The notes: generated by a model not told the origin, from the sequence alone. DNA of 12,642 bases from an uncultured Oscillibacter sp. (GCA_910585165.1 CAJUBX010000069.1:1-12642), one strand, 5' to 3'. Positions 1-7,221 are shown, counted from the first letter of the stretch. Numbers and translations are program-made.

Positions 1-1396
1 GGATGCCGTACCGGCGGATGAGCTCCAGGGAGAAGCCCTCTCCGGCGAAGGTGTCGTGGCCCCGCTTGCCGTCGAAGAACTCGTCCATATTGATATACAC
101 CGCGTGGCCGCCGGCGGGCAGCACCACGCCCTTGACGCCGGCCTTGTAGAAGCCCTGGGCCAAGTATTCACACTGCTTCACGCGGCCGTCCATATAGCGG
201 AAGTCGCAGCTCTCATAGAGGCCGCAGGCCAGGGCCATGATGTCCCGGCCGCTCATGCCGCCGTAGGAATCGTTGCCGTAGCAGGAGATCTGCTTGACCT
301 TCAGCAGCACGCCCACGTCGGTCTTGACGCTTCCGTCCTCGTTGAAGTCGGAGAACTTCTGCCAGAACAGCCCCTTGTCCCGGAAGGCCAGCATGCCGCC
401 CATGTTGGAGTGGCCGTCCTTCTTGGCGGACATGGAGAAGCCGTCGCAGTAAGAGAACATCTCGGTGGCGATCTCGGCGATGGACTTGTCCTCATAGCCG
501 GGCTCGTTCATCTTGATGAAGTAGCAGTTCTCTGCCCAGCGGGCCACGTCGAAGATCAGGGGGATGTCATACTTGCGGGAGACCCGGTGAATCTCCTTGA
601 TGTTGCCCATGGAGACCGGCTGGCCGCAGATGGGGTTGTTGGTGATGCAGGTGAAAATCAGGGGCACGTTCTCGGGGCCCACGCCCTGGATCAGCTGCTC
701 CAGCTTTTCAATGTCCATGTTGCCCTTGAACGGGTTCTTCTCATAGCTTCCGCCCTCGGGAACCTGGTACAAAAGCTCCTTGTGGTAGAGGTTGCGGGGG
801 ATGGAGCCCATCTGCTTGATGTTGCCCTCGGTGGTGTCGAAGTGGCCGTTGGAGGGAATGGTGAAGACCTTGCCGGGGTGGCGCTGGGCCAGAATCTTCT
901 TCACGATCTCCATCAGCACGGACTCGGCGGCCCGGCCCTGCTGGATGATGAAGGAGTTCGGACGCTCCATCTGCGCGGCTCCGCCGTTGAAGAGGCCGCC
1001 CTCATACTCGCACAGGTACAGCTCGTCCATCATCTTCTCCACGTCCCGGCAGTCGGTGCGCACCAGGTCGATGGACTTCTTCCAGTTCTTCTCCCCGCCC
1101 CGCTCGAAAATGTCGCGGAAGGTGTCCAGCAGCACGTAGTAGCCGGTGTTCCGGCCATAGGCCTCGTCGCCAAGGAACAGGGTGGCCCACTGCTGGTTGG
1201 TCATGGCGGTGGTGCCGGAGTCGGACAGCATGTCAACCGTCAGCATCCCGGAGGGGAAGGCGAACTCGTTGTAATGGGTGGCCTTCAAAGCCCGCTCGCG
1301 CTGTTCCACCGTGACGGTGGGCAGGTCGCGGACCGCGAAGGTGAAGTGATGGGGAGCGGGAACGTCCAGGGGATAATTCGTCATGTTCTTGTCCAT
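1..1396 (-). CDS. Tryptophanase-family PLP beta-eliminating lyase (tnaA-like), 3' end cut by window edge
   Basis: PLP-dependent beta-eliminating lyase of the tryptophanase / tyrosine phenol-lyase family; a tryptophanase would convert tryptophan to indole, pyruvate and ammonia in the cytoplasm. 465 codons are visible. The ATG is preceded by GGAGG with 9 bases between. Visible active-site elements: Tyr80 in GDEAY, phosphate-binding QGR at 153-155, Phe186-Asp187 in HFDTT, Asp283/Arg286 in FDVAR, and the Schiff-base lysine in SAKKD (Lys326 by alignment from memory). At the position after the PLP-stacking Phe, tyrosine phenol-lyases carry Thr and tryptophanases carry Asp; here it is Asp, which favours tryptophanase. 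The second discriminating position (Arg381 in tyrosine phenol-lyase) lies a few residues beyond the window. Compared with family members as I recall them, there are about 45 extra residues at roughly 98-148 and about 18 near 340-375, so the whole protein should be near 540-550 residues. Family certain; substrate probable only. Confidence 0.93.
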   Translation of the reverse strand, partial: MDKNMTNYPLDVPAPHHFTFAVRDLPTVTVEQRERALKATHYNEFAFPSGMLTVDMLSDSGTTAMTNQQWATLFLGDEAYGRNTGYYVLLDTFRDIFERGGEKNWKKSIDLVRTDCRDVEKMMDELYLCEYEGGLFNGGAAQMERPNSFIIQQGRAAESVLMEIVKKILAQRHPGKVFTIPSNGHFDTTEGNIKQMGSIPRNLYHKELLYQVPEGGSYEKNPFKGNMDIEKLEQLIQGVGPENVPLIFTCITNNPICGQPVSMGNIKEIHRVSRKYDIPLIFDVARWAENCYFIKMNEPGYEDKSIAEIATEMFSYCDGFSMSAKKDGHSNMGGMLAFRDKGLFWQKFSDFNEDGSVKTDVGVLLKVKQISCYGNDSYGGMSGRDIMALACGLYESCDFRYMDGRVKQCEYLAQGFYKAGVKGVVLPAGGHAVYINMDEFFDGKRGHDTFAGEGFSLELIRRYGI

Positions 1397-1594
1397 TTTG
1401 ATCTACCTCCATAAAGTGTGGCTTTCGCCAGATGTTCAGGAGGTACCCCGGTCGTCGCCGGTCCGGCTTTCCCACGGCCGGACGGGGCGCCTAGCGGACA
1501 GTACCTGGTGTAAGGAACGGGGATTTGCGGGCGCTCCTGGGAAGGGAGCATGGAAATGGACGCCGTGAAAACCGCGGCGTCCGCTTCTTGGCGT
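1397..1594 (-). other. Long 5' leader of the lyase gene with two hairpins
   Basis: This is about 200 untranslated bases between the predicted transcription start and the lyase ATG. Two stable inverted repeats are present: 1558-1565 with 1575-1582 (8 bp, 9-base loop) and 1461-1467 with 1477-1483 (7 bp, 9-base loop). Neither is followed by a U-tract, so neither is an intrinsic terminator. Enteric tna operons are controlled through a Trp-containing leader peptide (TnaC). I find no short, SD-led, Trp-containing ORF that stops before the lyase start. A post-transcriptional role for the leader is possible but not shown. Confidence 0.45.
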
Positions 1595-1600
1595 GAGATA

Positions 1601-1628
1601 ATTTTATCAGAATTTCAAAAAATGTCAA
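1601..1628 (-). promoter_or_regulatory. Promoter of the lyase gene
   Basis: On the minus strand, TTGACA (1628-1623) and TAAAAT (1606-1601) are 16 bases apart, a good housekeeping sigma-factor promoter. An inverted repeat GATAA-TT-TTATC (1597-1608) covers the -10 element and could be a regulator site. The predicted transcription start is near 1594. Confidence 0.7.
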
Positions 1629-1736
1629 TGCTCTTTGTGCGTTTTGTATGAATTACTATTTTCGCGCCCTGCTTTTTATGGAAAAGATAAATAACACAGG
1701 AAAGGCCGACCTTTTTCATGGTGAGAAAAAATTTCT

Positions 1737-1765
1737 TTGACAGGGAAGCATTCTGGTAATATAAT
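1737..1765 (+). promoter_or_regulatory. Perfect consensus promoter of the PAS-HTH regulator
   Basis: TTGACA (1737-1742) and TATAAT (1760-1765) are separated by exactly 17 bases. This is a full match to the housekeeping consensus and sits about 60 bases upstream of the regulator's ATG. The divergent lyase promoter lies about 110 bases away. Confidence 0.85.
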
Positions 1766-1790
1766 ACTAAAATAGGGAAAAATCCAACAT

Positions 1791-1802
1791 GCGAGCGCTC
1801 GC
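1791..1802 (+). promoter_or_regulatory. 12-bp perfect palindrome in the regulator's leader
   Basis: GCGAGCGCTCGC is a perfect palindrome located about 20 bases after the predicted transcription start and just ahead of the Shine-Dalgarno sequence. Its position suits an autoregulatory operator or a small leader hairpin. No binding protein can be assigned from the sequence. Confidence 0.4.
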
Positions 1803-1824
1803 GCGGAAAGAAAAGGAGGTCCTC

Positions 1825-2502
1825 ATGGCGGATACCACCAACGCCCTGCTGCGGCAGTATGTGAAGCTGACGGAATTCCTGGGCGCGGCCCTGGGCCCGG
1901 ACTACGAGGTGGCCCTTCACGACCTGACGGACAAGAACCGCTCCATTATCGCCATTGCCAACGGCTATATCAGCGGCCGGGAAATCGGCGCGCCGCTGAC
2001 CAACATGGCCCTGGGGGTTTTGAAGGACGAGAGCTACGAGTGGCAGGACTACCGCCTGCACTACTCCGGCCTGTCCGCCGCCGGAAACGTCCTGCGCTCC
2101 AGCACCATGTTCATCAAGGAGGACGGGAAGCTCATCGGCATGCTCTGCATCAACTTTGACGACAGCCGCTTCCAGAACTTTGCCCGGCAGGTTCTGACCT
2201 TGTGCCATCCCAACCAATTTTTCCAGGCTCTGGCCCAGCCGGAGGACCCGTCGGAGGACGCTCCCCGGCCGGAGACCTTCCGCAACTCTACCGAGGCCGT
2301 GGCCCAGGACGCCGTGGCCCATGAGCTGGAGCGGCTGGGGGTTCCGGCGGACCGCCTGACTCCTGAGGAGCGGCTGCGAATCATCGCCGCCCTGGAGGAG
2401 AGCGGCATTTTCCTCTTAAAAGGAGCCGTGAAGGATGTGGCCGCGGGCTTGGGCTGCTCCCAGGCCAGCGTGTACCGCTACCTGTCCCAGATTCGGAAGT
2501 AG
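1825..2502 (+). CDS. YheO/DauR-family PAS-HTH transcriptional regulator
   Basis: 225-residue DNA-binding regulator. The N-terminal two thirds (about 10-115) matches the YheO-like PAS domain, including the run from EVALHDL to the NGYISGREIGAPLT stretch. The C-terminus (about 180-225) is the matching HTH: LTPEERLRIIAALEESGIF, then KGAVKDVAAGLGCSQASVYRYL. A Pro/Glu-rich linker lies between them at about 138-155. I place the start at the ATG at 1825 because AAGGAGGT ends 4 bases before it; an in-frame ATG at 1789 has no ribosome-binding site and would put the palindrome inside the gene. Family members sense small ligands, and DauR responds to D-arginine metabolism. Divergence from the lyase gene suggests that gene is its target, perhaps with an amino acid as signal; this is inference. 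Confidence 0.9.
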   Translation: MADTTNALLRQYVKLTEFLGAALGPDYEVALHDLTDKNRSIIAIANGYISGREIGAPLTNMALGVLKDESYEWQDYRLHYSGLSAAGNVLRSSTMFIKEDGKLIGMLCINFDDSRFQNFARQVLTLCHPNQFFQALAQPEDPSEDAPRPETFRNSTEAVAQDAVAHELERLGVPADRLTPEERLRIIAALEESGIFLLKGAVKDVAAGLGCSQASVYRYLSQIRK

Positions 2503-2519
2503 AGAAACAGAGGCGGAGA

Positions 2520-2546
2520 AAAAGCCCTCCCGATGGGAGGGCTTTT
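2520..2546. terminator. Strong bidirectional intrinsic terminator
   Basis: A 12-bp perfect stem (2520-2531 with 2535-2546) has a 3-base GAT loop and A-rich/T-rich flanks on both sides. It can end the regulator transcript on the plus strand and the convergent acetyltransferase transcript on the minus strand. Confidence 0.9.
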
Positions 2547-2559
2547 ATTTATTTTGCGC

Positions 2560-3033
2560 TTACCGCCGCTTCTCCATGCGGATGCAGCCCTCCGCGTCGG
2601 GGGTTCCCGTACCGTCAGAAAATTGATACCCCAGCTTCCGGTAAAAATCCCGGGCCGTAATGGAGGAGTGAATCACCACCCGCTCCGCCCGGAGGAAGTA
2701 CGCGTCGCTCTCCAGGGCCTCCATAAGCCGCCTCCCTGCGCCGAAGCCCTGGTACTCCGGCAGGACGAAGATGGTCACCAGTATGCTCTCCTGTTCACTC
2801 CCCCAGTAGGGCGCGATTCCGCCGCACCCGGCGATGCCCTCCCCGCCGCAGAGGACGTAAAGGTGCTCTCCGCCGGCCTGTTCCGCCAGATTGGCGGGGG
2901 AATACAGCTCCACCATCTCCCGAATGGTTTCGGGGGGATAGTCCGGGGCGTTGCTGACGCGTAGCGCCCGCTCAATGACGGCGGAGGTTTCCTCCGCGTC
3001 CTGCTCCTGAAAGCGCCGGATTGTAAAATTCAT
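2560..3033 (-). CDS. GNAT-family N-acetyltransferase
   Basis: 157-residue single-domain acetyltransferase that would transfer the acetyl group of acetyl-CoA to an unidentified amine. The acetyl-CoA binding motif A is clear at about 88-103 (IFVLPEYQGFGAGRRLME, with the Q-x-x-G-x-G/A pyrophosphate loop at 95-100). The C-terminal ARDFYRKLGY segment (127-136) is the usual motif B region with its late Tyr. The ATG at 3033 is chosen because AAGGGG lies about 9 bases upstream; an upstream in-frame extension lacks such a site. It is a single gene, convergent with the regulator and divergent from the FapA-like gene. The substrate cannot be told. Confidence 0.9.
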   Translation of the reverse strand: MNFTIRRFQEQDAEETSAVIERALRVSNAPDYPPETIREMVELYSPANLAEQAGGEHLYVLCGGEGIAGCGGIAPYWGSEQESILVTIFVLPEYQGFGAGRRLMEALESDAYFLRAERVVIHSSITARDFYRKLGYQFSDGTGTPDAEGCIRMEKRR

Positions 3034-3072
3034 TTTTCCACCCCTTCGGCCGTTTTCGCCGCTTCTCACAAT

Positions 3073-3101
3073 AGTATAGCAGACCCGCCGCCCCGGCGCA
3101 A
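3073..3101 (-). promoter_or_regulatory. Possible promoter of the acetyltransferase gene
   Basis: On the minus strand TATACT (3078-3073) lies 17 bases downstream of TTGCGC (3101-3096). The -10 and the spacing are good but the -35 matches only TTG. It lies about 40 bases upstream of the gene. Confidence 0.4.
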
Positions 3102-3137
3102 GGCTTTAAAATATATCAGAAAAATGATAATTGCATC

Positions 3138-3166
3138 TTCCCAACCGGTGAAAATTTTAGTATAAT
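3138..3166 (+). promoter_or_regulatory. Promoter of the FapA-like gene
   Basis: A perfect TATAAT (3161-3166) lies 17 bases after a partial -35, TTCCCA (3138-3143). It sits about 50 bases ahead of the start codon. The -10 is convincing; the -35 is weak, which may point to an activator. I see no sigma-D (flagellar) type promoter. Confidence 0.55.
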
Positions 3167-3217
3167 AAAAAACCGGCATAGGAATACTGCGCAGCAAGAG
3201 GAATGGAGGTGTCCGCC

Positions 3218-4975
3218 ATGTCGTTTAAGGATAAGCTGTCGTCCATCCTGTTCCGCTCCAAAAAAGAGGAGGAAGCGGAGGAGGCGGTCCTGGAGGAGCA
3301 GGAGCATACGCGCCAGGAGTCCCAGGCGGTCCCGGAGGCGGCCCCCAATGATCCCGCCTGCCTGGATATAGCCCCGGACCACCCCATCCGCCAGCTTCAC
3401 GAGCTGCGGCAAAAGGAAAGCGGCGGCCCGCCCCTTCCCAGGCTGTGCATGGACGAGGAGGGCGCGCTTCCGCCTGAGCTGCTGGAAAAGGAAAAAAACC
3501 GGCTGCAATCCTCCCTGAAAAGCGTATGCGCCACCCGGCTGAAGGCTGCAAAGGGCCGGACCCGGGGCAAGCACAGCAAGAAAAAGGCGGAGGAGGCCGG
3601 CGAGGAAGCCGGGGAGGCGCAGCTTATCATGGACGCCCGGCCCTGGTTCCACCTCTCCTCCGATAAAATTTACGCTTGGATGCTGATTTTCCCCCCGGTG
3701 GGACCGGGGGCGGAAGTGACCCGGGACATGATTTACCAGGCTTTGGCCGCCCAGAACATCTCCTACGGACTGGATACCGCCCTGCTGGACCGGGCGGCCC
3801 ATGACCGGGACCGCTATTTCAGCCTTTACCTGGCGGCGGTGGGGAAGCCCGCCTTTGACGGGCGCAACGGCAACATCGTGGACAATTTCCCCCGGGAGAT
3901 TCAGCGGGTGCTGGAGGTAAACGAGTTCGGCCAGGTGGATTATACCGCGCTGAACATGATCTGCAACGTGGAGGAGGGGCAGGAAATCTGCCGCCTTATC
4001 CGCCCCACCGAGGGCGAGCCGGGCCGGACGGTAACGAACCAGGAGGTTCCCGCCAAGAGCGGAAGGGCCGTGCCCCTTCCCAAGGGGCGGAACACCGAGA
4101 TCAGCGAGGATGGAGACAGCCTGCTTGCGTCCATGCCGGGCCATGTGGAGTTCAGCGGCAGCAGCTTTCAGGTCAAGCCGGTGCTGGACATTGACGGCGA
4201 CGTGGATTTCTCCACGGGCATGATTAAATTCGTGGGGGACGTCAACATCAAAGGAGACGTGCTCAGCGGCTTTTCCGTCAAGGCCATGGGAAATGTCTAT
4301 GTGGGCGGCGTGGTGGAAGCGGGAAGCACTGTGGAGGCCGGCGGCGATCTGACGGTGGTCAAGGGCATCCTGGGCGACGGCACCACCGTCATCCGGGCCG
4401 GACGGTGCATCTTCGCCAAATATATTGAAAACGCCACCATCTTTGTCCGGGAGAATTTGCAGACGGACTGCATCGTCAACGGCCGGATTTACTGCGACGG
4501 CGAGGTGCTGATCCGCTCCGGGCGGGGCAGCATCATCGGGGGGCAGGTCTGGGCCGCCAAGCGGGTCAGCGCCAGCGCCGTCGGCGCCAAGTCGGAGGTC
4601 AGGACCTCCGTCACCCTGGGCGGCGTGCCCTGCGCCACGCTGGAGAAGGATTTGGTCCGCAAGAAGCTGGTAAGCCTGGCTGCGGAGCAGGAGAAGCTGG
4701 AGGCCCAGCTGGACAGTCCGGCCAAAAGCAGTCTCATGGGCAAGCTGCGCATGAAGCAGTCGGTGGCCGAGCTCCGGCTAAAGCAGCTGGAGGAGGAGCT
4801 GGACGACGCCAGAGAGGCCCAGAAGGACCAGAAAGAGCAGGAGAGCGGCCGCATGGAGTGCGGCGTGGCCTACGCAGGGACGGAGATATGCTTTGGGGAC
4901 CAGTTCCTCCGCCTGCGGCAGGAGACCCACCAGTGTGTCGCCAAGCTGCTGTGCGGCGAGATTGTGCTGATGTGA
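3218..4975 (+). CDS. DUF342 / FapA-like protein
   Basis: 585-residue cytoplasmic protein of the FapA (DUF342) family. The order is: a short amphipathic N-terminus (MSFKDKLSSILFRSKK); a long Glu/Lys-rich, probably disordered stretch to about 135; the DUF342 N-terminal region with the family hallmark GKPAFDGRNG near 209; a glycine-rich repetitive beta-helix at about 323-470 (GDVNIKGDVLSG, GNVYVGGVVEAG and similar turns); and a charged coiled coil at about 475-541. The ATG at 3218 has GGAGG 8 bases upstream; an ATG at 3203 would overlap that site. Known members are linked to flagellar assembly or polar localisation, but no flagellar gene is visible here. Convergent neighbours encode FIST and MCP-like proteins, so a role in sensory organisation is conceivable. 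Family assignment is good; function is open. Confidence 0.88.
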   Translation: MSFKDKLSSILFRSKKEEEAEEAVLEEQEHTRQESQAVPEAAPNDPACLDIAPDHPIRQLHELRQKESGGPPLPRLCMDEEGALPPELLEKEKNRLQSSLKSVCATRLKAAKGRTRGKHSKKKAEEAGEEAGEAQLIMDARPWFHLSSDKIYAWMLIFPPVGPGAEVTRDMIYQALAAQNISYGLDTALLDRAAHDRDRYFSLYLAAVGKPAFDGRNGNIVDNFPREIQRVLEVNEFGQVDYTALNMICNVEEGQEICRLIRPTEGEPGRTVTNQEVPAKSGRAVPLPKGRNTEISEDGDSLLASMPGHVEFSGSSFQVKPVLDIDGDVDFSTGMIKFVGDVNIKGDVLSGFSVKAMGNVYVGGVVEAGSTVEAGGDLTVVKGILGDGTTVIRAGRCIFAKYIENATIFVRENLQTDCIVNGRIYCDGEVLIRSGRGSIIGGQVWAAKRVSASAVGAKSEVRTSVTLGGVPCATLEKDLVRKKLVSLAAEQEKLEAQLDSPAKSSLMGKLRMKQSVAELRLKQLEEELDDAREAQKDQKEQESGRMECGVAYAGTEICFGDQFLRLRQETHQCVAKLLCGEIVLM

Positions 4976-4995
4976 GAGACGGAGCGGCAGGCATA

Positions 4996-5035
4996 AAGCC
5001 CAGGCGGCGGACACTTTGCGTCCGCCGCCTGGCTT
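4996..5035. terminator. Intrinsic terminator between convergent genes
   Basis: A 13-bp GC-rich stem (5000-5012 with 5020-5032), 7-base loop, is extended by three more pairs past one bulged C. On the plus strand it is followed by CGTTTATTTT, ending the FapA-like transcript. It overlaps or adjoins the 3' end of the MCP-like gene and could also stop that transcript, although its minus-strand T-tract is short. Confidence 0.85.
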
Positions 5036-5038
5036 CGT

Positions 5039-5995
5039 TTATTTTCCGGAGCGGCCCGCCGCCTCCATGTCTTTGACAAAGGGCGGAATCTGGGAGATCA
5101 TGTTGTCCATATCCTCGAACATGGCGCTCTTGGTGGTGCCCAGCCGGCTGGCCAGGTCAATGTGCTTGACGACCTCCTGGTACTGGTCCTTGATTTGGTC
5201 GAAGAACTGGCAGATCACCGCCAGCTCCTGCTGGGAGGCCTGGATGACCCCGGAGATTTCCGTCTGCACGGAGGCCGAGCTCTCGGCGGTAGCCGTGATT
5301 TTGCGGAAGCTCTCGTCGGTCTGGCCCACGACGCCTACGCCCAGGTTCAACGTCTGCTGGGAGGAGTGGATGCTGCTGCTGAGCTCTCCGGCCCGGGCCT
5401 CCACGTCGCACACGCCGGTGTCCACCTCTCCGGCCAGCTGCTTGATTTCCTTGGCCAGCTCCTTTACCTGGGCGGCCACCACGGCAAAGCCCCGGCCCTC
5501 CACGCCGGCCCGGGCCGCCTCGATGGAGGCGTTGATGGCCAGAATGTTGGTCTGGTCGGCGATGGAGACGATTTTCCCCATACACTGCTGAATGCCCCGG
5601 ATGGCGGACTGGAGGTTTTCGAAGATGCCCGCCATTTCGTCATAGGACTGCTGAATTTTCATGGAGGTGCTTTTCAGCTCCTCCATCAGCCCCTGGGCCT
5701 CGGAGACCGTGCCGCCGATTTCCGCCCGGACGTGGGCGAACTCCCCTGCGGCGCCGTCAATGTTGGCGAAGGACTGCCCCAGCTCCTGGAGCTTTTCCTG
5801 AAAGTGGTCCGCTTCTTTCAAAACGCCGGAGAAGGAGGAGCCCACCAGGCTCAGCTCCGAGAGGGAGGCCACTTCCTTTTTTACCAACTCCTGCTGGTAC
5901 TCCTTCAGGCTGTCCGCCACATGAAGGACCGGATAGAGGCTCCGCTCCTCCTGAGGACGATCCGGCTCCCGCCGGCGCTTTCCCGTAAACAGCAT
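5039..5995 (-). CDS. Soluble methyl-accepting chemotaxis-like protein
   Basis: 318-residue protein dominated by helices typical of the MCP signalling domain. The conserved hairpin tip that contacts CheA and CheW runs from IADQTNILAINASIEAARAG to EGRGFAVVAAQVKELA (about 145-181). The flanking helices (about 30-140 and 182-285) have coiled-coil character. There is no membrane segment, signal peptide, HAMP domain or recognisable sensor domain. The N-terminus is short and basic (MLFTGKRRRE). I choose the ATG at 5995, preceded by AAGGGGG with 8 bases between; a TTG 21 bases further upstream overlaps the end of the FIST gene and lacks a site. It follows the FIST gene by 13 bases, with the Shine-Dalgarno overlapping that gene's stop, so the two should be co-translated. 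Confidence 0.9.
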   Translation of the reverse strand: MLFTGKRRREPDRPQEERSLYPVLHVADSLKEYQQELVKKEVASLSELSLVGSSFSGVLKEADHFQEKLQELGQSFANIDGAAGEFAHVRAEIGGTVSEAQGLMEELKSTSMKIQQSYDEMAGIFENLQSAIRGIQQCMGKIVSIADQTNILAINASIEAARAGVEGRGFAVVAAQVKELAKEIKQLAGEVDTGVCDVEARAGELSSSIHSSQQTLNLGVGVVGQTDESFRKITATAESSASVQTEISGVIQASQQELAVICQFFDQIKDQYQEVVKHIDLASRLGTTKSAMFEDMDNMISQIPPFVKDMEAAGRSGK

Positions 5996-6008
5996 CCCGA
6001 ATTCCCCC

Positions 6009-7064
6009 TTACTCAAAGACCGCGCAGGTCATGGACTGGTTGACAAAGCGGTTGTTGTAATGCTCCCCGTAGCCCACGAAGCCCGCGTGGCTGCCCAGGG
6101 CCCCCATTTCCCGGAGGTAGGTCTGCATATAGCCCCGCTCGGAAAACAGCTTGTAGCGGAACAGGCAGTTGACGGAGAAGACCGCTGACCGCCGGGGGAA
6201 CTCCCGCTGAATCTGCTGGATGGTATTGCGGGTGATGGCCGGATAGTCCCCCAGCTCCAGAAGGATCAGCACGTCCGAGTCGTTGACCTGGCGGAAGCAG
6301 GCCAGAGCGTTTCCGCTGACCTCCTTGATGGAGATGATGCAGGTGTCGTCCCCATTGATTTTGCCGAAGGGGTTCTGGAAGGTCCGGGTCAAAATCTCCT
6401 CGTCCGTCACATGGAGGATGCTCTTATAGACCTGTTTTGCGGGCTTGCCGTTCAAAGAGCCCAGTATGTAGTTGGCCCGGTCCGTGTTGGAGGCGATGAA
6501 GCGGTAATTTCCCAGCTGGTGGTAGATGTTTTCCTTATAAGTTTTTACGCGGCCGCCCCGGTTGCGCACCAGGCCGTAGGCCACGGCGTCGGGGTAAACC
6601 CGGCCGTTGGCGGAGACCCGGCCCTCGCCCCCGGTGCCCCCCACCAGGGGGACGCCCCGCTTGTGAAGAACGGTGTGGATGGTGGTCAGCACGCAGGCGT
6701 CGTTCCCGGCGCAGAAGTCAATGCACAGCGTATCGCCGCCGGAGCCGCCCACCGCCTGCATATCCCGCTCCATCCGCTGGATATACTTCACTGGCATGGA
6801 GGACACTTCCTCCAAAACGCCTGCGGCGGCGGTGACGCCGTCGGAAAAGGCGATAATCCCCACGCCGTTTTCCACGACGCTTCCCTGGTAGCACATCCCG
6901 ATGCAGCCGATGCTGGGCACGCCGGGAAAGCGCTGCTCCAGCGCCTTGACGTGGGCCTCGAACTGGCTGTTGTTTGATAAAAGCATGATGAACTCAGGAT
7001 TGCGGAGCCCGCTGAGGGCCTCGTCCAGGTTTCCCCTCTGGCTCATCCCATAAAATTGTTTCAT
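6009..7064 (-). CDS. FIST-domain sensory protein (FIST_N plus FIST_C)
   Basis: 351-residue cytoplasmic protein with both halves of the FIST sensor. The N-terminal half has the IGCIGMCYQG... NGVGIIAF strand-turn-strand (about 52-73) and VGGTGGEG (141-148). The C-terminal half has the NPFG turn (231-234), NDSDVLILLELGD (261-273) and the closing SHAGFVGYGEHYNNRFVNQS stretch (325-344). FIST domains are predicted small-ligand sensors, probably for amino acids or their derivatives, and often occur with chemotaxis or cyclic-di-GMP proteins. A GGGAGG lies 11 bases before the ATG, slightly distant. It is the first gene of a two-gene operon with the MCP-like gene. The natural inference is that FIST supplies the input for the sensorless MCP; no such interaction can be read from the sequence. 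Confidence 0.88.
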   Translation of the reverse strand: MKQFYGMSQRGNLDEALSGLRNPEFIMLLSNNSQFEAHVKALEQRFPGVPSIGCIGMCYQGSVVENGVGIIAFSDGVTAAAGVLEEVSSMPVKYIQRMERDMQAVGGSGGDTLCIDFCAGNDACVLTTIHTVLHKRGVPLVGGTGGEGRVSANGRVYPDAVAYGLVRNRGGRVKTYKENIYHQLGNYRFIASNTDRANYILGSLNGKPAKQVYKSILHVTDEEILTRTFQNPFGKINGDDTCIISIKEVSGNALACFRQVNDSDVLILLELGDYPAITRNTIQQIQREFPRRSAVFSVNCLFRYKLFSERGYMQTYLREMGALGSHAGFVGYGEHYNNRFVNQSMTCAVFE

Positions 7065-7102
7065 GATATGGTCAACCTCCCGCCATATTTTACAGCGGGA
7101 TC

Positions 7103-7131
7103 ATTATACTGGAAAGCGCCCTTCGTGTCAA
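7103..7131 (-). promoter_or_regulatory. Perfect consensus promoter of the FIST-MCP operon
   Basis: On the minus strand TTGACA (7131-7126) and TATAAT (7108-7103) are 17 bases apart, a full consensus match about 40 bases ahead of the FIST start codon. High basal expression by the housekeeping sigma factor is expected, not flagellar sigma-D control. Confidence 0.85.
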
Positions 7132-7174
7132 TAACCGGGCCGCCCTTTTCCAAGGAGGAAGAAAATGGGAAACT

Positions 7175-7189
7175 CCCTGCCGCGCAGGG
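7175..7189 (-). terminator. Weak hairpin after the HAD phosphatase gene
   Basis: A 6-bp GC-rich stem (7175-7180 with 7184-7189) with a 3-base loop follows the HAD gene and is followed on the minus strand by a broken T-run. It is a poor intrinsic terminator, and some read-through into the FIST operon is possible. Confidence 0.3.
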
Positions 7190-7221
7190 GGTTCCGCCCC
7201 GAAAGCCCCAGAGAGCTGCGG

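Noticed and set aside
56..1414. Plus-strand open frame of 452 codons
   Set aside because: Exact antisense of the PLP lyase, with repetitive Val/Leu/His/Gly composition and no ribosome site. The lyase carries all its active-site motifs.
1233..1475. Possible TnaC-like leader peptide containing one Trp upstream of the lyase
   Set aside because: The frame runs on into the lyase gene rather than ending before it, uses a non-ATG start and has no Shine-Dalgarno, so it does not behave like a leader peptide.
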